NCBI GenBank assembly: GCA_964342465.1
Contig: CAYFFQ010000008.1
Coordinates: 10,449 to 74,448, forward strand
Reading direction: 5' to 3'
Source of the DNA: MGIIb-Q1 sp964342465
GTDB lineage: Archaea > Thermoplasmatota > Poseidoniia > Poseidoniales > Thalassarchaeaceae
Length of the DNA stretch: 64,000 bases
Under the pieces are notes generated by a model, which worked only from the letters and a program-made list of their open reading frames with translations, did not search any database and had not been told where the DNA came from. Within the stretch, counting starts at the first letter, position 1. The number at the start of each line of letters is the position of its first letter. This document shows, piece after piece, positions 18,103 to 25,651 of the stretch. The position numbers and the translations under genes were made by a program.

Positions 18103-19071
18103 TCAGTTCCTTCGCAGGAATGAGGCGGCGAAGAGCAGGCTCAGGAGTGCTGCGGCTGGCCACAACGGTGTCCAGTTATCCGTGACGATGTCTCCGCCAT
18201 CATCAGGTTGGTCAGCGTCACCCCCACTATCTGTGCCACCACCCTCAGTTCCCCCTCGGTCTTCCTGCACGGTGAGGGTCACTTCATCAGAGTCGGCGGT
18301 CACTGTCCGGCCGGCATCGTTGTCTGCCTTGGATTGTATCGCCATCTCGATGACACAGGTTTTGCTCGGGTGGCTCGCCGAGGAGGTGACATTGAGGAAT
18401 CCGGTCAGGTTTCCGCCTTTGCTGATAGCCACTCCGACCAACTCATCTTGTCCAGATATTTCCAGCAGTGGACAGGTGTCGGTGATAGTGGCTTTGTAGA
18501 CCGAGTCGTCCGAATTGCCGTTGTTGGAGATGGTCACCTCAAGTGCAGTCGTCGTTCCAGCATTCATTGGTCCCGTAGGCGCCTCAAGTTTGAGGCTCAG
18601 GTCGACTACGGTGGGAATGGTGAGGTTTCCTTCAGCCTCCTGCACATCGCCTCCGCTGGTGAGGGGGACGGCACCATAAGCGGTCACTTCGGAGCGCACG
18701 GAGAAGATGTCCGACTGTTCAGCGGCGAATGCCGCTACATCGACATTTCTGACTTGAAAATCGAACGACTTGTTGGATTGAGCCGCAACTGATACCGAAG
18801 TGGGGCCATCGTCAGTGCCGTCGAAGGGGAGGTCGTAGGAGATTTCAAACGAAATCTCATACAGATTGGCATTGTCTATCCAGAAGGAGAGGGGGGTTGA
18901 GCCGTCAAGTCCGAGTTCGAACGTGGGCGCGGTATCTTGCTCGGTGTCGATACCAATCGTCCAGCCGAGTGGTGCCTCGGGTTGGTCCTGCGCACTTCCC
19001 GTCATCATCAACGGGATTGCTGAGAGAATGAGCAGAAGAGAGAGGATGACTACTCGCACAGCCTCTTCCAC
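18103..19071 (-). CDS. Secreted, C-terminally anchored protein with CARDB/NEW3-like domains
   Basis: A 322-residue exported protein: an N-terminal signal peptide (VVILSLLLILSAIPLMMTGS), two Ig-like beta segments, the second (MNAGTTTALEVTISNNGNSD) resembling CARDB/NEW3 domains, then a Gly/Asp/Thr-rich linker and a C-terminal helix ending FLRRN. The arrangement of linker, helix and basic end is that of archaeal surface proteins with a C-terminal sorting or anchor signal, though no PGF motif is present. GTG start. It lies 27 bases after the molybdenum hydroxylase genes on the same strand, possibly co-transcribed. Role unknown. Confidence 0.6.
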   Translation of the reverse strand: MEEAVRVVILSLLLILSAIPLMMTGSAQDQPEAPLGWTIGIDTEQDTAPTFELGLDGSTPLSFWIDNANLYEISFEISYDLPFDGTDDGPTSVSVAAQSNKSFDFQVRNVDVAAFAAEQSDIFSVRSEVTAYGAVPLTSGGDVQEAEGNLTIPTVVDLSLKLEAPTGPMNAGTTTALEVTISNNGNSDDSVYKATITDTCPLLEISGQDELVGVAISKGGNLTGFLNVTSSASHPSKTCVIEMAIQSKADNDAGRTVTADSDEVTLTVQEDRGGTEGGGTDSGGDADQPDDGGDIVTDNWTPLWPAAALLSLLFAASFLRRN

Positions 19072-19097
19072 TCCCCTCTCATGTTTGAATGCGCCGC

Positions 19098-20078
19098 TTA
19101 TCCCCTCATGACCGATTCGAGGCAGCGGCGTGCCAGCACTTCCACCATTTTCCTCCTGTAGTTGGGAGGGAATCCAGTGTTGTTCACCGGTTTGGCTGAT
19201 TTGCGGATTGCTGAGGCGAGCCCTTCGATGTCCATTTCGCTCGTCCCCCCCATGAGTGCGTTTTCGACTTCGGCAGTGTGAAGTCGAGGAATGGATTCGA
19301 CTCCGGTAGTCGCAACCCGAAGGTCAGTGATGCCATTATCATCCATAGAAGCCGCCACTGCGACTCCGGCTTCTGGAAAATCCCACGATTTTCTTTGGCT
19401 GAGTTTCAGATATTCCCCGGTGAACTTCGCTGCCTCTGCAGGGATAGAGACATGGGTCACCAGTTCTGATTCTGCCAGCACATTTCTCTTGATACCATCG
19501 AGAGTGAAGAACTCGCTGAGCGGCAACGCTCTGACACCAGTGGGGCTGGCGGTGTGAATGGTGGCATCGAGGCAGAGCAGGGCAGGAGCGAGGTCAGCCT
19601 GATAGGTCGCAACACACACCTCATTCTGATTTTGGATGACGCGGCAGTCGGCCGCAGTTCCACAGTCACACTTGTGGCACCAGTCGATTGATTTGCGCCA
19701 GACGACCGACTGATTGTACCAGAAACATCTGGTGTCGAGGCAGATGTTTCCACCGACGGTGGCCGAGCGGCGAATCATCACCGACGCAACCGTCGCCGCC
19801 GCTTTGGCTATGAGTGGGTGGACCTCATCACTATTGGCGACATCGTGCAGACGCGCCATCGCACCGATTCGCTCGGCTGAGATGTCATCCATGCCATCTA
19901 TTCTTGCAAGGGAAATGACGGTTTCACGCGGATTCAACCCCCATTTGTAGTTGGGGATGAGGTCTGTTCCCCCACCCACCCAATCGAATCTCTTCCCTTC
20001 ATTCTCCAGTTCGGCGGCGAGAGAAATCGCCTCATCAAGACTCTCCGGCGTCAGCAGTTCGAAGGGTGGTGTTCTCAT
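19098..20078 (-). CDS. Molybdenum hydroxylase FAD-binding (medium) subunit
   Basis: FAD subunit of the xanthine-dehydrogenase family (326 residues). VGGGTDLIPNYKWG and SATVGGNICLDTRC are the FAD-binding motifs. After the second motif comes WYNQSVVWRKS then CHKCDCGTAADC, a cysteine-rich insertion like that in the beta subunit of 4-hydroxybenzoyl-CoA reductase, where it holds an extra [4Fe-4S] cluster. ATG 20078 overlaps the large-subunit stop as ATGA; a longer in-frame extension is rejected because it lies inside that gene. The insertion argues for a benzoyl-CoA-reductase-like rather than CO- or xanthine-type enzyme, but substrate is unproven. Confidence 0.88.
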   Translation of the reverse strand: MRTPPFELLTPESLDEAISLAAELENEGKRFDWVGGGTDLIPNYKWGLNPRETVISLARIDGMDDISAERIGAMARLHDVANSDEVHPLIAKAAATVASVMIRRSATVGGNICLDTRCFWYNQSVVWRKSIDWCHKCDCGTAADCRVIQNQNEVCVATYQADLAPALLCLDATIHTASPTGVRALPLSEFFTLDGIKRNVLAESELVTHVSIPAEAAKFTGEYLKLSQRKSWDFPEAGVAVAASMDDNGITDLRVATTGVESIPRLHTAEVENALMGGTSEMDIEGLASAIRKSAKPVNNTGFPPNYRRKMVEVLARRCLESVMRG

Positions 20079-22852
20079 TCGTCCACCTCTCTGTGCCTTC
20101 TCTCGGAATGAACCCAAGCACTCCCCGCAAGACGTGGGTCGGCGAGATATTCCTCGCTCGGCGTGACTGAGACCTTCCAACTCTCGGACTGTTCATCTGC
20201 GGGAATGGTTGCATCATAGCCGAACAGCGCACCATTGTGGTAGGGTTCCACCCCCTCCTCATTTCTTCGGGCAATGTCACGGGCAAGGTGAGCATCTGCG
20301 CGGGCGGCGAGTTCATCCTGTAATGGCGAGAGATTCAGTCGTGGCGATTGCAGTTGCTGTGCATCATCCACTTTCTGTTGGTGAAGGAGTTGAGTTATTC
20401 TCCGGTGCATTCTGTCTGGTGTGATTGGTAGTTCATTCACCCTGACTCCGATGGCGTCGTAGACGGCGTTGCAGACTGCTGGCAGCATAGGCAGAAGCGG
20501 CCCTTCGCCCGCCTCTTTGGCTCCGAACGGGCCCTCGGGGTCGTTGCTCTCCACAATAATCGGGGTGACATTCGGCATCTCATGTATTGTGGGAATCTTG
20601 TAGTCGAGAAGATTGCCGTTCATCAGATGACCATCTCTGCCGTAGACCATCTCCTCACTGAGTACCTGTCCCATTCCCATGTGACAACTACCGATGATCT
20701 GCCCCTCCACCGAAAGTGGATTGAGGGCGCGGCCGCAGTCGTGGGCGGCCCACACATCGACTACTTCGGTCTGGCCGGTTTCCACATCGACCTTGACCTC
20801 GGCGACATAGGCCGAAAACGAATATGCTGGCGCTAATCCGGCCGCAGCTCCCTTGTGAGCCCGTCCCATCGGTGGAGTTCGGTATGCGCCGGATGCAGTG
20901 AGAGCACCTCGCTCCTCCTGTGCCTTGTGAAGTGCTTCAAGATATGAGACTCCGATAGCAGGGTCCCGCTTGTTGTAGATTCTTCTGTCTCCGATGACGA
21001 GGGTATCCACCTCTGCTCCGGTTATTTCCGAAGTTGCGGTGAGAAGTTCGTCACGAATCTGCATCGCCGCCGAAATCGCGGCATTGGCGTTCATGAAAGT
21101 GACGCGGCTGGAGTATGAGCCCAAGTCCACTGGAGAGGTGTCACTCTCCTGAGAACGGACTCGTATCATGTCCAACGGCAGGCCGAGAACCTCAGCCACA
21201 GATTGCGCCACGACGGTGTCTGAACCCTGTCCGATGTCGGCCGCGCCAGTATGTATGGTGACACCTCCGTCCATGTCGATTTTGAGGTGTACCGTCGCGT
21301 GTGGGAACTTGTTCGGGTCCCAGTGAATCGGCAATCCCGAGCCGGAGATGAAAAAACCACAGCCCACACCGATTCCATGTCCGAGCGGGAGTTTTCGGAA
21401 TTTCTCGTCCCAACCGGAGGCCTCGCGGACCTTCTCAAGACACTCCCGCATCCCTGTGCTGGTGATTCTGAAACCGGTGATTGTGGTGCTCAATGGGGGG
21501 AGGAGGTTGGCAAGACGCAGGGTCATCGGGTCAACTTGAAGTTGGTCTGCAAGGTCATCCAATCCCACCTCCACGGCGCATCGTGAGTTGACTGCGCCAT
21601 GCCCCCGCATGGCGCCACTCGCAGGCTTGTTGGTCCACACCCTCGCACCGGTGTAATGGAAGGCGCCGATTTCGTATGGCGCTGTGTGCAGAACTCCGTT
21701 GTAATATGTCGTCACATGGCCGAATGAAGCAAACGACCCACCATCTATCAGTGCATCAGTCTCGATTCCACACAGCCGCCCCCTCGCATCGGCATGCAGG
21801 TTCATCTCAATCTTGCTCGGATGGCGGCCGCGGTTGGTCAGGAACACCTCCTCGCGGTCGAATGTGATGCGCACAGGCCGTCCCGATTTGCGCGCTAGAA
21901 TGGCGGCACACATCTCATGGGGGAAGGGGTCGGATTTGCCACCGAATCCGCCGCCTACGAATGTTCTATAGACATTTATCTGATGCATCGGAATATCAAG
22001 CACATCGGCGAGAGAGCGATGGAGGTAGTGAGGTACCTGCTGTGGTGTGTAGAGTGTGAGGCGGCCACGCCCGTCCCACTGTGCCACGCATGCGTGAGGC
22101 TCGGTGAAGCCGTGATTCACTCCAGCGAAGGTCCACTTGCTATGGTGGCTGGCCACCGCATTCTCCTCTATTTCGTCAACCTCTCCGAACTCTTGGAAGA
22201 CCCGTTTCTGAATGTTTGCCTCCCCGATGTGGTATTTTCCCCTGTCATGGATAGGTGTAGATACATCCTTCAGTCCATCTTCCATCCTGTGTATGTCTTC
22301 GAGAATCTCGTATTCCACCTCGATGAGGCTCAAGGCGTGGGTGGCGGTCTGCTCATCTTCAGCGGCGACTGCTGCGACAAGGTCCCCGACATGGCGAACC
22401 AGTTCCACAGCCAGTGCATGTTCGTCCTTGGTCACCGGCAGAACTCCGAATTTGGCATTCGCATCCGCACCTGTGGCGACGGCGACGACACCGGCAAGAG
22501 CCTCAGCAGCCGATGTATCGATGGACTTGATGCGGGCGAAGTGGTGCGGAGAGCGCAGAATCTTGCCGATTGTCTCCCGCGGAAGGCGGATGTCATCACC
22601 GAATCGAGCGGTTCCAGTCACCTTGTATCGCCCATCTATTAGCGGAGTGCGTCTGCCGATGGCGGCGCTGGATATGAGGTCGTCGTGGCGGTTTTCGCCC
22701 CAAGGCTGCTCTCTCAGTCCCCCCTGGCTCCTCGGAATCAGAGTCTCGTCTCTTAGTGAACTGAATTGGTCTTTGCCGCCACTGCCGGGGCGGGCAAAAG
22801 GCAGTTTTCCCGGCTGTTGCCGGTATCCGACCATCTCCTTGTCGTCGCTCAT
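20075..22852 (-). CDS. Molybdenum hydroxylase large (molybdopterin) subunit
   Basis: A 925-residue catalytic subunit that binds the molybdopterin cofactor. It has an N-terminal a/b-hammerhead domain (DGRYKVTGTARFGDDI), then motifs FVGGGFGGKSD, ASGAMRGHG, HTGAADIGQGSDTVVAQ and a C-terminal GAKEAGEGPLLPMLPAV holding the probable catalytic Glu. ATG 22852 lies four bases after the small-subunit stop with GGTAGG in front, so upstream in-frame ATGs (for example 22930) are rejected. Gene order is small, large, medium. XdhC-like and MobA-like maturation genes at 42456-44117 probably serve this enzyme. It oxidises or reduces an aromatic, purine or aldehyde-type substrate; which one is unknown. Confidence 0.92.
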   Translation of the reverse strand: MSDDKEMVGYRQQPGKLPFARPGSGGKDQFSSLRDETLIPRSQGGLREQPWGENRHDDLISSAAIGRRTPLIDGRYKVTGTARFGDDIRLPRETIGKILRSPHHFARIKSIDTSAAEALAGVVAVATGADANAKFGVLPVTKDEHALAVELVRHVGDLVAAVAAEDEQTATHALSLIEVEYEILEDIHRMEDGLKDVSTPIHDRGKYHIGEANIQKRVFQEFGEVDEIEENAVASHHSKWTFAGVNHGFTEPHACVAQWDGRGRLTLYTPQQVPHYLHRSLADVLDIPMHQINVYRTFVGGGFGGKSDPFPHEMCAAILARKSGRPVRITFDREEVFLTNRGRHPSKIEMNLHADARGRLCGIETDALIDGGSFASFGHVTTYYNGVLHTAPYEIGAFHYTGARVWTNKPASGAMRGHGAVNSRCAVEVGLDDLADQLQVDPMTLRLANLLPPLSTTITGFRITSTGMRECLEKVREASGWDEKFRKLPLGHGIGVGCGFFISGSGLPIHWDPNKFPHATVHLKIDMDGGVTIHTGAADIGQGSDTVVAQSVAEVLGLPLDMIRVRSQESDTSPVDLGSYSSRVTFMNANAAISAAMQIRDELLTATSEITGAEVDTLVIGDRRIYNKRDPAIGVSYLEALHKAQEERGALTASGAYRTPPMGRAHKGAAAGLAPAYSFSAYVAEVKVDVETGQTEVVDVWAAHDCGRALNPLSVEGQIIGSCHMGMGQVLSEEMVYGRDGHLMNGNLLDYKIPTIHEMPNVTPIIVESNDPEGPFGAKEAGEGPLLPMLPAVCNAVYDAIGVRVNELPITPDRMHRRITQLLHQQKVDDAQQLQSPRLNLSPLQDELAARADAHLARDIARRNEEGVEPYHNGALFGYDATIPADEQSESWKVSVTPSEEYLADPRLAGSAWVHSERRHREVDE

Positions 22853-22856
22853 CAAC

Positions 22857-23450
22857 CTACCCCGTCTCATCATCCCCTGAAGTGAACCCTGGGTGCGGGT
22901 CAGAAAGTGGTGAAGTGGAATCCTCAACATTTGCCCCAGACCTTTTCAGGGCCGCGGCGGCACGTATGGAATCGACAATCGGCTGAAATCCCGTGCAGCG
23001 GCAGAGGTTCCCCTCAATCGCCTGTTTGATTTCCTCATCACTCGGGTCGTCATTCCTCTCCAACAGAGCGGTGGCGACAACCATGAATCCGGGTGAACAG
23101 AAGCCGCATTGACTTCCACCGTGGGTGGTGAAAGTCTGCTGTAGTGGGGTCAATACATGACCGTTCGCCAAACCTTCGACGGTGGTGATTTCGCATCCCT
23201 CGACCTCGCCAGCGAAAGTCATGCAGGAGAGTCTCGGTTCACCGTCGACCAAGACCGAACAGCAGCCACAGGTGCCGAGGTCACAGCCACGTTTCACTCC
23301 GAGTGCGCCGACCTCATCGCGTAGAACATCAAGCAACATAGAGTTGCTTGCAACCCTCATCGCCACCCTCCGCCCATCGACATCCGCTGTCCATTCGATT
23401 GAGCCAGATTCAGACGAAGAAGACCGGATTTCACCACTCCCCTCCGACAT
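22857..23450 (-). CDS. Molybdenum hydroxylase [2Fe-2S] (small) subunit
   Basis: A 197-residue iron-sulfur subunit with the two expected clusters: plant-ferredoxin type CDLGTCGCCSVLVDGEPRLSC and the helical domain QCGFCSPGF with CRCTGFQPIV. It passes electrons between molybdopterin and FAD. ATG 23450 (MSEGSGEIR) gives a normal N-terminus; the in-frame extension to 23585 is basic and unlike the family. A tail of about 25 residues after the second cluster domain is extra. First gene of the hydroxylase operon. Confidence 0.92.
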   Translation of the reverse strand: MSEGSGEIRSSSSESGSIEWTADVDGRRVAMRVASNSMLLDVLRDEVGALGVKRGCDLGTCGCCSVLVDGEPRLSCMTFAGEVEGCEITTVEGLANGHVLTPLQQTFTTHGGSQCGFCSPGFMVVATALLERNDDPSDEEIKQAIEGNLCRCTGFQPIVDSIRAAAALKRSGANVEDSTSPLSDPHPGFTSGDDETG

Positions 23451-23581
23451 CGACCAACTCACTTCCCACTTTGTCCTTCGCCAACGACGAGGCCACCGTC
23501 TTTCATGGTTCGCCTGAATGGAAGGTGCCATACCTATCCATGACGGGGGGGTCCTCTCATGCGTTAGGGCGCAAGGAGAAT

Positions 23582-25258
23582 TCAACCGCCTCTCACGACG
23601 GCGAGATCGTCATCACCGGTGGCAGGCTCGACCCAGTCTGAATCCCCCGGCAGAATGAGTTTGTTTCCTATTGTTTCGATTTCCACAGCCAGCGAGCGCT
23701 GTTCCTCACTGAGTTCATCCCAAGGAATCTCCCGATTTCTCAGTCGCTTCCAAAGTTTCAGAGTCCTGAAGGCGATGACCGAGCGACGATAGAGACGGAG
23801 GTGGAGCCTAGCGGCTACCGCCCACAACGGCATCAGAATGAATGCGAGGAACACCCAGTTCATCACGGTGAGATAGTCTTGAAGGGGGGTCAACACCCCT
23901 AGATAGCCAGCACTCCAGAGTGGGCTCGACTCGGATGCAAGCAGGTAGGCGACAGGCCAGGAGATAGTGAACCACCACAACGGCATGAGTACGAAACTGA
24001 CGGCTATTTTATTGGTGCCGAGAGCGTTCTCATCCTTGAGAGAAAGACGATGCGCGATAAGCCCCGCGGCGCGGTAGGGTGGGTAAGTTCCTATTAGTGC
24101 CCCCCATGTGATTAACCCCAGCATCAAGACCCAAGATACCATAATCTGGGCGAATGCGAATAAAAGTGCGGTCGCCCCCGGTCTACTTCCTCGGTCGTAC
24201 AACTCATGTTCCCTCAAGTGATAGTCATCCATACGCAGGGCGTGGTCGGCAACTCTGCGCCGAATCTCGTTCGCCCTCTCAGGCTCCTCATCGGACAACC
24301 AGAGCCAAGCGGCGCGCGTACGCCTCGCTCCGAGAACCGCTTCCGAGTAAGTGGCTGCAGACTTGCGCCCAGTGGCCCTGTTGCGATGCACAGAAAGAAG
24401 GCCGCGAGTCCGCCAAAGCAGTTTTCTGTCCTCCCATGAATCCAATCCTTGGCTGGTTCTGTCGAGTTCTGTTCCGAGCATTTCGGTGACGGCATTGACC
24501 CAGGCGCGGTCCGCCGCCTCGTTTGAGGCGAGGCTGGCGATTGCTTCAGCAGTGGAGGCGAGGGTGCCCTCATCCTCCGGCAGGGGGGGGAGTTTCATCG
24601 GCCGATGGATACTGACCAATGCTCTCTCTCGGAATCGATTGGCATCGGTATAATGCAATCCGACGGGCACCAGACTTGGAAGGGGATTGCCCGCTTCCCT
24701 CGCTTTGCGTATCGCCAAGAGCATGATTCGTGCGGGGCCGGTTTTGGTCTTCTGTGGCCGAGCGAACAGGTGTGAGATGCCCTCAGGGTAAATGGCGCAC
24801 CAAGAACCCTTTCCGAGGCAATCAGAGAGGCTCTCAATGAGCCCTTGGTTCCCCCCCCTCATCATATCAGCACCATTTGTTAGAGTTGATGGCGTAGGGT
24901 CCCCCTCCCTGCCCTTCGGCGATGGAGTTGGCTCGGAAGTATCTACGGAACTTTCGGGCCTTGACTCTATGTCCTGCTTTCTATAGGCAGGTTTAGCACC
25001 TGCGGCGCGCATCAAATACCCTAGTATCGGGAGTTTGAAGAGGGTGTGTTTGGCAACGAAAGTCAATTGACCTGGGATCGCAGAAACCATCAGCAGTGGG
25101 TCGATGAGAGCGCCGGGATGCCACGCTGCAAACAGCACCCCGCCATGTTCTGGAATGAGGTCCTCTCCAACGATGTCGTGCTCGCGGAACCACGAGGCAG
25201 AAATCTGTCGACAGAGCCATCTTATCTTGCGATATGTCGGGCTAGGTCTTGCCTTCAT
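23582..25258 (-). CDS. Membrane acyltransferase of the glycerol-3-phosphate/lysophosphatidate family
   Basis: A 558-residue protein with an N-terminal PlsC-type acyltransferase domain: AAWHPGALIDPLL (H-x5-D catalytic motif, the spacing of the HPNxFxDP subfamily), FVAKHTLFKLPILGYLM and the acyl-acceptor motif AIYPEGISH near residue 190. The C-terminal third carries about three or four membrane helices (LLFAFAQIMVSWVLMLGLI, VMNWVFLAFILMPLWAVAA). This layout resembles bacterial and fungal glycerol-3-phosphate acyltransferases. Archaeal ether lipids do not need such an enzyme. A gap of about 50 residues between motifs is low complexity. ATG 25258 is chosen at the start of the conserved domain. 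Confidence 0.82.
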   Translation of the reverse strand: MKARPSPTYRKIRWLCRQISASWFREHDIVGEDLIPEHGGVLFAAWHPGALIDPLLMVSAIPGQLTFVAKHTLFKLPILGYLMRAAGAKPAYRKQDIESRPESSVDTSEPTPSPKGREGDPTPSTLTNGADMMRGGNQGLIESLSDCLGKGSWCAIYPEGISHLFARPQKTKTGPARIMLLAIRKAREAGNPLPSLVPVGLHYTDANRFRERALVSIHRPMKLPPLPEDEGTLASTAEAIASLASNEAADRAWVNAVTEMLGTELDRTSQGLDSWEDRKLLWRTRGLLSVHRNRATGRKSAATYSEAVLGARRTRAAWLWLSDEEPERANEIRRRVADHALRMDDYHLREHELYDRGSRPGATALLFAFAQIMVSWVLMLGLITWGALIGTYPPYRAAGLIAHRLSLKDENALGTNKIAVSFVLMPLWWFTISWPVAYLLASESSPLWSAGYLGVLTPLQDYLTVMNWVFLAFILMPLWAVAARLHLRLYRRSVIAFRTLKLWKRLRNREIPWDELSEEQRSLAVEIETIGNKLILPGDSDWVEPATGDDDLAVVRGG

Positions 25259-25651
25259 TTCGCTTCCCCCCCCAACCCATACGGAGTGGGTATCACGAAT
25301 ATGTGATTCGCCGGCCACAGGCCAGTGAGGGAATTCTGCTTCCCGAGTAGAGGGGATGGAGAGGGTGAGAGGCATGGTGTCATATCCGAGGCGGCGTCGA
25401 TAGGAGGGGTTCGGATGGGTGCGGGCAGCGGAGCGTGTCTGTGGCTTTGACCCCGCCTCAGGGCGCGCCTACAGGAGGAGTGACTCAGTTCCCGTGGATG
25501 GGAGGGGTGAGGCTCTGGAGACATCAGGCCACTTCCCAAGACTGCACAGGCCTTGCGGAAGGTCGCGGCGCGCGGGGTCATACTGTGCTATTTTCAGAGG
25601 ATAGGTTCATGCCACCAACCCCTTCTCGCTCACTTGGAGAGGGTGACGGAT

